Below, in pieces: positions 11,325-19,705 of a stretch of DNA of 33,885 nucleotides. A program made the position numbers and the translations under genes. Origin of the DNA: Clostridia bacterium (GTDB lineage: Bacteria > Bacillota > Clostridia > UBA1212 > UBA1255); contig JAGBGO010000073.1 in assembly GCA_017935905.1 (NCBI GenBank), positions 1-33,885 of the forward strand, read 5' to 3'. The notes beneath the pieces were generated by a model that searched no databases, was not told the DNA's origin, and was given only the letters and a program-made list of their open reading frames with translations. The first letter of the stretch is position 1. Every line of letters starts with the position of its first letter.

Positions 11325-12656
11325 TTACTCCGTATCGTTCTCATCCTTCTCCCGAAGTTTGAAAAGAATCGGGGTGCCTTCAAAACCAAAGCTCTTTCTT
11401 AATTGATTCTCAATATAACGCTGATACGAATAATGGAACAAGTCTTTCTTGTTACACTTGATCACAAACGTAGGGGGCTTCACCTTGATTTGGGTCATAT
11501 AGTACAATTTCAGGCGTTTTCCCTTGTCAGAAGGCGGCTGTACAGCCGTAATCGCTTCTGTCAACACGTCGTTAAGCATACCGGTGGAAACGCGTTTAGA
11601 AGCCTCTTGGGAGACTTTTACAATCGTATCATAGAGTTTCACCACCCGCTGACCTGTAAGGGCGGAAATGAACACCACAGGGGCGTACATCATAAAGTTA
11701 AACTTCTCCATCACCGCCGTGCGGAACTGATCCATGGTCTTGGTATCTTTCTCGATCAAATCCCATTTATTCACCGCAACCACAATGGCTTTGCCCTGAT
11801 TGTGGGCATATCCGGCAATCTTGGTATCCTGCTCCGTAACACCGTCCTGAGCATCCACCATAATCACCACTACGTCGGAGCGGTCAATGGCAGTCAAGCT
11901 TCGCATAGTGCTGTACCGTTCGATATTGTCTGTAATCTTGCCACGCTTGCGCATGCCGGCGGTATCAATAAAGCAGAACCGCTGTCCGTCTTTCTCCGTA
12001 TACGTATCAATAGCATCTCTTGTAGTGCCTGCAATATTGCTGACGATCACACGTTCTTCGCCCAAAATCTTGTTAATCAAAGACGATTTACCGGCATTGG
12101 GCTTGCCTACGATGGCAACGCGGATGAGTTCTTCATCTTCCTCTTCTTCCTCAACAGGCGGCAGGGCATCGTACACTGCATCCAGCACTTCACCAAGACC
12201 TAAGCCGTGGGTAGAGGAAATGGTGAAAAAGTCACCAAGGCCCAAGTTATAAAAATCATATACGTCCGCAGGAGGCTCTCCGATGTTGTCTACTTTGTTT
12301 ACAACCAAGATCAGTTTCTTTTGAATCTTCCGAAGCATAGTGGCAATTTCCCGGTCGCTGGCGGTCATACCGGCCTGGGCATCTACCATAAACAGCACCA
12401 CGTCAGCAAGGTCCGCAGCCGCTTCTGCCTGCCGTCTCATCTGCACCAAAATGGTATCTTGAGAGGTAGGCTCCAAACCGCCGGTATCTATGAGGGTAAA
12501 AGTTCTTCCTCGCCATTCCACTTTCTCATAAATCCGATCTCGGGTAACGCCGGGGGTATCCTCAACAATGGCAATTCGCTTGCCGGTAACATAATTAAAG
12601 AAAGAGGATTTCCCTACGTTGGGTCTTCCTAATATTGCTACAACCGGTGTACTCAT
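11325..12656 (-). CDS. der: Ribosome-biogenesis GTPase Der (EngA)
   Basis: A 443-residue protein with two tandem GTPase domains and a KH-like C-terminus, required for 50S maturation. Domain one has GRPNVGKSSFFN (about 9-20), DTPGVTRD and VVNKVD. Domain two has GKPNAGKSSLINK (about 184-196), GTTRDAIDT, DTAGMRKRGK and AVNKWDL. The end (RKSFGFEGTPILFKLRE) is the standard KH region. The ATG overlaps the preceding DUF512 stop as ATGA with GGAGG just before it. DUF512-der adjacency is widely conserved in Clostridia. Confidence 0.98.
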   Translation of the reverse strand: MSTPVVAILGRPNVGKSSFFNYVTGKRIAIVEDTPGVTRDRIYEKVEWRGRTFTLIDTGGLEPTSQDTILVQMRRQAEAAADLADVVLFMVDAQAGMTASDREIATMLRKIQKKLILVVNKVDNIGEPPADVYDFYNLGLGDFFTISSTHGLGLGEVLDAVYDALPPVEEEEEDEELIRVAIVGKPNAGKSSLINKILGEERVIVSNIAGTTRDAIDTYTEKDGQRFCFIDTAGMRKRGKITDNIERYSTMRSLTAIDRSDVVVIMVDAQDGVTEQDTKIAGYAHNQGKAIVVAVNKWDLIEKDTKTMDQFRTAVMEKFNFMMYAPVVFISALTGQRVVKLYDTIVKVSQEASKRVSTGMLNDVLTEAITAVQPPSDKGKRLKLYYMTQIKVKPPTFVIKCNKKDLFHYSYQRYIENQLRKSFGFEGTPILFKLREKDENDTE

Positions 12657-13987
12657 ACCGTGCCTCCAATCATTGCTTTCACAAAGGCTTCTCCGCTGTC
12701 CGGAACCGGAATCACGGGAATGCCCAATTCTTTCTCAATATCGGACACGTGAAGATCGTCTAAGAAAACGTCTTCTCCTGCCCGAAGCATATTCTGTGTA
12801 ATCAAAAGGGCGTCGCCTAAGTCCTTGCCCTCTAATTGCCGACGCAAATCCTGCCCGGTAATCAAGCCGGCCACAGTTACGTCTTCCCCAAAGAAGTGGT
12901 TCTCGATGGCCACGGTTTCTGCATGCAGGTGGGTAAAATGCTTCGATACGTATTCCGCTAACCCTCGTATCACCGGATACGCCGCTTTGCCTGTGGCTAA
13001 TGTAACCTTTCTAGGGACTGCTTGAGCATACTGCTTGGCAAGGCGCTTGCCTTCTCTTGCTATTATATCACAAACTTCAAAGTCAAGTAAGGCACACATC
13101 CCCACACCATTTTCCAATTGAGGAAAATCTTCGTAGGATTCGTATGCAGGTAGCGGCAGTTCCGCTTTCAAATACAGTTCGTCTGCTGCATATACAAATC
13201 GGGTGCCTTTCTCCTTAAAAATGCGCTGTTGCCAGCCTTCCACTTGTTCGATCACTTGGCGGCATTCTTCTTTGGTAAAAACTCGTAAAGGCGCCAGTCC
13301 CTCCCGATATTTGGTAATCCCCACAGGCACAACGGATACGCTGGCGATGCAATCTGTGCGGGCAGACAGATCCGCTAACGTTCGATCCAGTTCCGCCCCG
13401 TCATTGTAGCCGGGACAAAGCACGATTTGTGCATTGACGGCAATGCAGCCTTCCCGAAGAATATCTATTTTCTTTAATACGTCGCCTGCTTTCCTGTGCC
13501 CAAGCATTTTGACCCGGAGTTCCGGATTGGTGGTATGGACGGAAACGTTAATGGGCGACATTCTGTACTGAACGATACGATGAAGCTCCCGTTCCGGGAT
13601 ATTGGTTAAGGTAACGTAATTTCCCGTCAAGAAGGACAGTCTAGGATCATCGTCTTTAAAATAGAGGGTTTCACGCATATTAGGAGGCATTTGGTCGATA
13701 AAACAAAAAACGCAGTGATTCGCGCAAGCCCTGTCCTCTGCCATCATAGGATTGACAAATTCAAGCCCCAGATCCTCCTCTGCGTCCTTCTCAATATCGA
13801 CGTAATATTCTTCCCCGTTTGCATCCTCCAATTTCAGAGAAACGTATTCCTCTGTGGTTAAGAAACGGTAGTCAAATATGTCCTGAATCTTCTGTTCATT
13901 GACTGATAATAAACAGTCACCCGGCACGATGCCGCCGTCAAAGGCTGCACTGCCGGGTTCTACATGACTTATTAAACCGTTTCGCAT
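12653..13987 (-). CDS. DUF512 radical SAM protein with N-terminal PDZ domain
   Basis: A 444-residue protein of the DUF512 family. An N-terminal PDZ-like segment (HVEPGSAAFDGGIVPGDCLLSVN, about 8-30) is followed by a radical-SAM cluster motif CANHCVFCFIDQMP (about 88-101, CxxxCxxC). The middle contains CPGYNDGAELDRTL and the C-terminal DUF512 region has GLITGQDL. The biochemical function of the family is not established; conserved linkage to der hints at ribosome or iron-sulfur related work, which is inference. The chosen ATG lacks a close Shine-Dalgarno: GAGGAG sits about 16 bases away at the end of rpmF, so initiation may depend on upstream translation. Confidence 0.9.
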   Translation of the reverse strand: MRNGLISHVEPGSAAFDGGIVPGDCLLSVNEQKIQDIFDYRFLTTEEYVSLKLEDANGEEYYVDIEKDAEEDLGLEFVNPMMAEDRACANHCVFCFIDQMPPNMRETLYFKDDDPRLSFLTGNYVTLTNIPERELHRIVQYRMSPINVSVHTTNPELRVKMLGHRKAGDVLKKIDILREGCIAVNAQIVLCPGYNDGAELDRTLADLSARTDCIASVSVVPVGITKYREGLAPLRVFTKEECRQVIEQVEGWQQRIFKEKGTRFVYAADELYLKAELPLPAYESYEDFPQLENGVGMCALLDFEVCDIIAREGKRLAKQYAQAVPRKVTLATGKAAYPVIRGLAEYVSKHFTHLHAETVAIENHFFGEDVTVAGLITGQDLRRQLEGKDLGDALLITQNMLRAGEDVFLDDLHVSDIEKELGIPVIPVPDSGEAFVKAMIGGTV

Positions 13988-13999
13988 AGCCTGGTTTGA

Positions 14000-14182
14000 T
14001 TACTCCTCACCCATAGCTACGACTTCGCGACCCTTATAGTAACCGCAGTTTCCACATACAGTATGAGGGAGCTTGTACTCATGGCAGTGCGGACACTTCA
14101 CGATATTGGGAGCTTCAAGCTTCCAGTTTGCTCTTCTCGTGCGGGTTCTCTGTTTGGACCATCTTTTCTTCGGACAAATCAT
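14000..14182 (-). CDS. rpmF: 50S ribosomal protein L32
   Basis: A 60-residue zinc-binding L32, starting MICPKKRWSKQRTRTRRANW and carrying two cysteine pairs (CPHC near 29-32 and CGNC near 43-46) that form the zinc ribbon. The start is ATG 14180-14182, seven bases after ACAGGAGGTG. The longer frame (85 residues) begins inside the promoter -35 and cannot be right. It is the first gene of the operon that continues into DUF512, der, plsY and ligA. The second residue varies from the common MAVPKR start, but the rest is typical. Confidence 0.96.
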   Translation of the reverse strand: MICPKKRWSKQRTRTRRANWKLEAPNIVKCPHCHEYKLPHTVCGNCGYYKGREVVAMGEE

Positions 14183-14228
14183 CTTTGTAACACCTCCTGT
14201 GCCTATCGCCTGTAAAACAGACTTGCTT

Positions 14229-14257
14229 ATTATACAGACTCTCCGGGCTACTGTCAA
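14229..14257 (-). promoter_or_regulatory. Consensus sigma-A promoter of rpmF operon
   Basis: TTGACA (14252-14257) and TATAAT (14229-14234), both perfect, are separated by exactly 17 bases on the minus strand. The first codon of rpmF is about 45 bases downstream. Confidence 0.93.
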
Positions 14258-14273
14258 GTACTTTTTTCGTAGA

Positions 14274-14353
14274 TTTTGGATGTATATGAAAAATTTTCAC
14301 CATACGTCCAAAAAATGGATGTATACGAAAATTTTCACGCATACATCCAAAAA
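14274..14353. repeat. Tandem double hairpin, copy B (probable ackA terminator)
   Basis: Two imperfect palindromes, 14274-14314 and 14313-14353, each opening with (TT)TGGATGTATA and closing with ATACRTCCA. The ackA-proximal unit on the minus strand is followed by TTTTTT, an intrinsic-terminator layout. The unit shares length, loop (AAAAATTTTC) and ATACG core with the 3872-3950 element, although the outer stem bases differ. Confidence 0.8.
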
Positions 14354-14364
14354 TTCAAGCCAAC

Positions 14365-15573
14365 TTATGCCTCAACCAAAGCCTTGGTCTCTCTTGCGAT
14401 GGCCAATTCTTCGTTTGTGGGGATAATCAGAACTTTAACCTTGGAATCCGGCGTAGAAAGCTCGATAATCTCGCGAGCACGCACGTTATTCTTCTCCAGG
14501 TCAATCTTCACACCCATGTATTCAAGGCCTTCACAAGCGTCCTGGCGAACGAATACGTCATTCTCACCGATACCGCCTGTAAATACGATACAGTCAAGGC
14601 CGCCCATAGCAGCAGCGTAAGAACCGATGTATTTCTTAATCTGGTAGCCAAAGATATCGCTGGCAAGTTTGGAAAGTTCGTAATTCTCAGAAGAAGGATC
14701 TGCAACAGAAATTTCCAGATCGCGCTTGTCGCTGGAGAAACCGTCGGTCAAGCCCAAGAAACCGCACTTCTTATTTAAGTACTCACTCATGGCCTGGCCG
14801 TGAAGACCGGTAATTTCTTCCATCTTGCAAACAACACTGGGATCCAAATCGCCGCAACGGGTACCCATTACAACACCGCCCAAAGGTGTAAGACCCATGG
14901 AGGTATCGATACACTGACCGTCTTTAACTGCAGAAATAGAAGAACCGTTACCTAAGTGGCAAGTTACGATCTTCAGATCTTTTCTGCCCAGCACTTGTGC
15001 AGCCGTTTCAGAAACGTACTTGTGGCTGGTACCGTGTGCGCCATAGCGACGGATGGCATGGTCTTTGTAAAATGAATAAGGAATACCAAACATATACGCC
15101 TTCGGAGGCATAGTTTGGTGGAAGGTTGTATCAAATACAACAACGTTAGGAATAGCGCCGAACGTCTTCTGGGCACAACGAAGTCCCTGTACGTGGGCCG
15201 GATTGTGTACCGGTGCCAAAGGAGAAATCTCATCAATCTTTTGGATGATAGCTTCTGTTGCAATTTCAGACTTCTTAAAGAACTCTGCACCCTGCACAAC
15301 TCTGTGACCGATGGCTGTGATCTCACTCTTGTCTGCAACAACCTGAGACTCACCGGAGGTCATCATGTCAACCAATTTATCAAAAGCTTCTGCGTGTGTG
15401 GGGAACGGAACTTTCTCTTCGAACTTCTTGTCCCCTGTCTTGTAAGAAATACTGCTTGCAGCCGCATTTCCGATACGGTCGCAAATACCCTTACACATTA
15501 CGCTCTCGTCGTCCATATTGATCAGCTGGAATTTGAGAGAGCTGGAACCGCAGTTAATAACTAATACCTTCAT
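14365..15573 (-). CDS. ackA: Acetate kinase
   Basis: A 402-residue ASKHA-fold kinase that converts acetyl phosphate and ADP to acetate and ATP. Signatures are the N-terminal VLVINCGSSSLKFQL (about 3-17), VFDTTFHQTMPPKAY (about 146-160), the catalytic region around RRYGAHGTSHKYVS, HLGNGSSISAV (about 206-216), and FTGGIGENDVFVR (about 331-343). The length is standard (about 400). It follows pta by 19 bases and has an AGGAGG site, so the pair forms the substrate-level ATP-yielding acetate route of a fermenter. Confidence 0.98.
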   Translation of the reverse strand: MKVLVINCGSSSLKFQLINMDDESVMCKGICDRIGNAAASSISYKTGDKKFEEKVPFPTHAEAFDKLVDMMTSGESQVVADKSEITAIGHRVVQGAEFFKKSEIATEAIIQKIDEISPLAPVHNPAHVQGLRCAQKTFGAIPNVVVFDTTFHQTMPPKAYMFGIPYSFYKDHAIRRYGAHGTSHKYVSETAAQVLGRKDLKIVTCHLGNGSSISAVKDGQCIDTSMGLTPLGGVVMGTRCGDLDPSVVCKMEEITGLHGQAMSEYLNKKCGFLGLTDGFSSDKRDLEISVADPSSENYELSKLASDIFGYQIKKYIGSYAAAMGGLDCIVFTGGIGENDVFVRQDACEGLEYMGVKIDLEKNNVRAREIIELSTPDSKVKVLIIPTNEELAIARETKALVEA

Positions 15574-15592
15574 GGAATAATCCTCCTATATC

Positions 15593-16600
<1,008 letters not shown>

Positions 16601-16628
16601 TCAAATGTAACTAAATCATAATTTCAAA

Positions 16629-16676
16629 TGGACATAGTCCACAGGGTATTGTAGCACTTTAAGGCGGTGGAATCAA
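16629..16676 (-). promoter_or_regulatory. pta promoter with palindrome at start site
   Basis: TTGATT (16671-16676) and TACAAT (16648-16653) are 17 bases apart on the minus strand. The expected start of transcription falls at about 16641, exactly where a 13-base inverted repeat TGGAC-N3-GTCCA (16629-16641) begins. The repeat could be a repressor operator or a 5'-end hairpin of the mRNA. Confidence 0.72.
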
Positions 16677-16698
16677 GGGGTGACGGGTAAAAAAGGGA

Positions 16699-17181
16699 TT
16701 AAATTCCATACAAAAGACAAGCTTCTTCTAATTTAGCAAAATCGTTGCACCGTCTGGTAAGTGCAGTTGTGTTGCCGTCACGGAGTTTAAGGTTGTATAG
16801 TATAGCTGCATTCTTTGTGATTTTCTTTTGAATAGATTTAATATAATAATATTCTGCCCATAGTAACGCTTTATAATGAACATCTTGTTCACTTTGAATA
16901 TCTACGTAACGATACGCAGACGGTGGAACAGGAAACATATTATTTAAGTTAATAACGGAATACTCCTTTATTTTGATAAAGTCAATGTTTTCTTTCATCT
17001 TACGATGTTTCTCTTTGTATGAAGATAACGGCGCAAAATAGTCAAGACCGTGAATATGTAACACAATCCCTATGTATTTACGTGTATGTATTTGTTCCGG
17101 CTGTTTATTATGAAAGAGCCGCGGTTCGTAATAAGACAAATACTGAATATATCGAGGATCCACCTCGTACAATCGAATCAT
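16699..17181 (-). CDS. Type III toxin, ToxN/AbiQ/CptN-family endoribonuclease
   Basis: A 160-residue protein matching the ToxN/AbiQ/CptN endoribonucleases, which cut RNA unless bound by their own antitoxin RNA and can abort phage infection. The family core is clear: KYIGIVLHIHGLDYFAPLSSYKEKH (about residues 36-60), with the PLSS-x-K region that holds the catalytic serine and lysine in ToxN, then IDFIKI and the NLNNMFPVP loop (about 79-87). The length fits CptN/AbiQ (about 155-172). The ATG at 17179-17181 follows GGGGGAGGG. Upstream on the same strand lie a hairpin terminator and a two-repeat RNA with its promoter, the canonical type III layout. No terminator is obvious before the pta promoter. 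Subfamily placement is tentative. Confidence 0.88.
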   Translation of the reverse strand: MIRLYEVDPRYIQYLSYYEPRLFHNKQPEQIHTRKYIGIVLHIHGLDYFAPLSSYKEKHRKMKENIDFIKIKEYSVINLNNMFPVPPSAYRYVDIQSEQDVHYKALLWAEYYYIKSIQKKITKNAAILYNLKLRDGNTTALTRRCNDFAKLEEACLLYGI

Positions 17182-17200
17182 ATTCTGCTTCCCTCCCCCA

Positions 17201-17240
17201 GAAAAGCAACAAGGACAAGTAGCTTACTACCTGTCCTTGC
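17201..17240 (-). terminator. Terminator between antitoxin RNA and toxin
   Basis: An 8-bp stem (CAAGGACA 17210-17217 with TGTCCTTG 17232-17239) is extended past one mismatch by GTAG/CTAC, and TTGCTTTTC follows on the minus strand. In type III loci this hairpin limits read-through to the toxin, setting the RNA-to-toxin ratio. Confidence 0.85.
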
Positions 17241-17313
17241 AACAATCTTTCGCACTTGGCGTGGCGAAACACGCACGTAATAAATCTCTCACTTAAGGCT
17301 GAGAAACGCCTGT
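17201..17313 (-). ncRNA. Type III antitoxin RNA, copy 1 (with toxin)
   Basis: The predicted RNA starts near 17313 and ends after the 17210-17239 hairpin. It contains two diverged tandem repeats of about 36-37 bases: 17283-17318 (its first bases overlap the promoter) and 17244-17280. They align along a GYGUUUC...GCC..AAGUGMGA.AGAUU pattern. A short tandem repeat between promoter and terminator, followed by a ToxN-family gene, is the defining type III antitoxin arrangement; CptI-type antitoxins are known with about two repeats. GGCGU at the 5' end can pair with ACGCC further on, as expected for a pseudoknotted RNA, but the fold is inference. Confidence 0.78.
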
Positions 17314-17319
17314 AGTTAT

Positions 17320-17347
17320 ATTATCCACGAATCCAAAAATTTGTCAA
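17320..17347 (-). promoter_or_regulatory. Antitoxin promoter, copy 1
   Basis: TTGACA (17342-17347) and GATAAT (17320-17325) with a 16-base spacer on the minus strand. The same promoter precedes copy 2. Confidence 0.87.
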
Positions 17348-17430
17348 GAAAAATGTTTCGTCGTAATTCGTCGCGGAATCATAGAAACATACTGACCAAG
17401 CGAGATGCCAATTTTTCGATACCTAAATGC

Positions 17431-17460
17431 AGTCCCCTACCGATTCAAAAGCCGGGGACT
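17431..17460. other. Hairpin in gap between two antitoxin RNAs
   Basis: AGTCCCC and GGGGACT (7 bp) frame a 16-base loop, with CTTTATAT following on the plus strand. It lies in the 130-base stretch between copy 2's terminator and copy 1's promoter, where I see no gene. It may be a remnant terminator. Confidence 0.5.
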
Positions 17461-17475
17461 TTATATCATATAGCA

Positions 17476-17577
17476 AGAGGTCTCCCACCATCCGGCAGAA
17501 GACCTCTATTCTTTCGCACTTGGCGTGGCGAAACACGCACGTAATAACTTTCTCACTCAAGGCTGAGATACGCCTGT
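17476..17577 (-). ncRNA. Orphan type III antitoxin-like RNA, copy 2
   Basis: About 80 bases are nearly identical to copy 1: the same two tandem repeats, differing at a handful of positions. The RNA ends in its own hairpin, an 8-bp AGAGGTCT/AGACCTCT stem (17476-17483, 17500-17507). No toxin gene follows; the next minus-strand element is the copy 1 promoter. A full promoter at 17584-17611 suggests that it is expressed. Confidence 0.72.
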
Positions 17578-17583
17578 AGTTAT

Positions 17584-17611
17584 ATTATCCATAAACCATA
17601 AAAATTGTCAA
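17584..17611 (-). promoter_or_regulatory. Promoter of antitoxin RNA copy 2
   Basis: TTGACA (17606-17611) and GATAAT (17584-17589), 16-base spacer. The -35 box begins five bases past the stop codon of the upstream DUF262 gene. Confidence 0.85.
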
Positions 17612-17615
17612 CACT

Positions 17616-19700
17616 TTAATTGCGCACGAGCATAGAACTTCTTGTTTTATCTATATCTTTAACAAATGCCTCAATACAATCTTCACTCAAATTCACAGCA
17701 TAAGTTTCTCCGTTCCATTTCCATTCAAAACCGTTTGATGTTTTAGCAAACTCCAATTGATTATTTTTGACAAAATCATAGTACGAAATTTCACCCGAGC
17801 GTTTTAATTGATACACAGCATTCAAGAAAGGATTACGAATTTTATTTTTTGTCGCGCGCTCATTTTCAATAAAAACAGCACTAAACAAATCATTTTCGTC
17901 CGAAACTTTAAATTGTCCATAGGAACCACTTTGAAAGGACTCATATTTAATGAAATAATATTCCCATTGATCAGCCGAATATGAAACGTCCGATTGATCT
18001 TCAAGTTTGTTTTTTCGTAAATATTCAAGGAACCGGACATAATCATCAGAATTGTTCCAGCCTCGTAAAGAGAACAGCGATTGCAACATTTTCTCAGTAC
18101 ACGGAAGAAAGACTCTATCTGAGTAGCCATTGATTCCGCACTTAAAATAGCCAAAACCGCACGAAAGTAGACGACGAAAACAAATCGCTTTATCTGTAAG
18201 AGCAAGCCACTTAAGATTGTCATTCAAATAATCATCTTGAATATCTTTGATATTGTCGGTTGCGCCTCGTACAAGAGGATTATTCAGCAGTTCGTATTTT
18301 TTACTGTTGTTAGAATAAAACGCTTTATATTGACTCCATTCTTTGTAATTTGGGTCATCACAAATAATACCCGCAAACGATTCAACAACGTCGCCCATTA
18401 ACTCTTCGTTTAAACTGAGTTTGTCTACACTTGTTGGCGTGTTATTTGATGCACGCCACATATACAACGCCCGCATCAATAAATAATAATCATACAACGA
18501 GCGACCATTAATCACTTGGCCACATGCAACATCATATTGATAACGTATATATGCCCAAAGATAGCATCGGCTTGCCTGTGTAAAATCTTTCTCGCCGCAG
18601 CAGCACAATTTAAAGAAATCAACATCGTCACTCGGTCGTCCTTCGAATATAACAATATGATTACTTTCTATGGGTTTATCATGATCATAACGTACCAATT
18701 CATCAAAACAATCCCCTTTTACAAAATTACTTGATACCAGGTCCATAGAAAACTTAATTAAATTTATATTCTCTTTCTTATCCAGGATTTGTCTTGTCAT
18801 TTCTGCTATAGCAGGCAAATGATCGCCTTTTTTGATTTGTTTAGCCATATCTGACGTTTCCCACCATATCATTTGAACGAGGAAAGCGAAATATCGATAA
18901 AGAAAAGGATCGTGATTGATTGCAGCATATGCTTCTGCGTCAAGATCTCCATTTTCTCCACCATATTGCTTTGCCAACGCCCAAAACGTAGGTAACCATT
19001 CACCATTAATAATAGCAGCAAGATCCGGCGCTGCTTTTAATAAATCGCCCTTAATCAGCTCAAAAGGAGTAAGTTGTTTCCCCCTGGAATTCATGGCAGC
19101 ATACAATTCATCCGTTCTTTGAAATCCATCTAAAGAAATAAAAGAAAAATACATATTGTTTACTTTTTCGTACATCGGTGTCTTCTCACACGGTAACGCG
19201 TTTGCTTTTTGATCTATAGCATCAAGCATATTAAGCATATTGACAATAGTAGGATCATTCAACCACCTTTTTTTAAACTTTGTGTGATTGGTTATAACCT
19301 CCGAAGGTACACCAGCATCATCCAAAAGATGTGCGCCTTCCTCTTTTAAAAAAGCGCAAAAATCTCGAGATGAATCTCTTGTTGCATACTCCAACCGTTC
19401 TAAAAAATCAACCTTAACATTTGCTTTCTTTGCGAAATACCATTTCAAAAGGAATAACGTCGTGACTCTTTGTTGCCCATCAATAAGCACAATTCTGCCT
19501 TTGTCTGTAGGAACACCATAAATATAATTAAAGACGTGCTGTTCTTTCTCGCCGGTTAACACTTCAAAAACATCATCCAATAATTTATTTCTAACAGCCT
19601 CTGCATTCGCCCTTCCCTGGGCATAATCTCTTTGTATTTCTGGAATCCATACTATGTAATCTTCGAGAAGTTGTGAAATATTCAACAATCCATTTCCCAT
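17616..19700 (-). CDS. DUF262 (GmrSD N-terminal domain) protein
   Basis: A 694-residue DUF262 protein. The N-terminal ParB-like/NTPase motifs are IPEIQRDYAQGR (about 19-30) and VLIDGQQRVTTLFLL (about 71-85). DUF262 is the nucleotide-dependent part of GmrSD-type restriction enzymes and of several phage-defence proteins. I see no HNH/DUF1524 motif in its C-terminal half, so it may act as the non-nuclease partner of the adjacent DUF262-DUF1524 protein. I choose ATG 19698-19700, just after the partner's TAG and ten bases after AAGGAG; upstream codons belong to the partner. Lower GC than the flanking core genes suggests horizontal acquisition. The target is unknown. Confidence 0.85.
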   Translation of the reverse strand: MGNGLLNISQLLEDYIVWIPEIQRDYAQGRANAEAVRNKLLDDVFEVLTGEKEQHVFNYIYGVPTDKGRIVLIDGQQRVTTLFLLKWYFAKKANVKVDFLERLEYATRDSSRDFCAFLKEEGAHLLDDAGVPSEVITNHTKFKKRWLNDPTIVNMLNMLDAIDQKANALPCEKTPMYEKVNNMYFSFISLDGFQRTDELYAAMNSRGKQLTPFELIKGDLLKAAPDLAAIINGEWLPTFWALAKQYGGENGDLDAEAYAAINHDPFLYRYFAFLVQMIWWETSDMAKQIKKGDHLPAIAEMTRQILDKKENINLIKFSMDLVSSNFVKGDCFDELVRYDHDKPIESNHIVIFEGRPSDDVDFFKLCCCGEKDFTQASRCYLWAYIRYQYDVACGQVINGRSLYDYYLLMRALYMWRASNNTPTSVDKLSLNEELMGDVVESFAGIICDDPNYKEWSQYKAFYSNNSKKYELLNNPLVRGATDNIKDIQDDYLNDNLKWLALTDKAICFRRLLSCGFGYFKCGINGYSDRVFLPCTEKMLQSLFSLRGWNNSDDYVRFLEYLRKNKLEDQSDVSYSADQWEYYFIKYESFQSGSYGQFKVSDENDLFSAVFIENERATKNKIRNPFLNAVYQLKRSGEISYYDFVKNNQLEFAKTSNGFEWKWNGETYAVNLSEDCIEAFVKDIDKTRSSMLVRN

Positions 19701-19705
19701 TATGA

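Noticed and set aside
11403-12203. 266-residue plus-strand open frame opposite der
   Set aside because: A complementary-strand shadow of a strongly conserved GTPase gene.
14183-14257. N-terminal extension of L32
   Set aside because: The longer frame starts inside the -35 box of the consensus promoter; the ribosome binding site supports the shorter start.
17201-17611. CRISPR-like or insertion-sequence repeats
   Set aside because: Only two copies here, each with promoter and terminator; no cas genes, no transposase and no target duplication seen. An antitoxin RNA explains the layout better.
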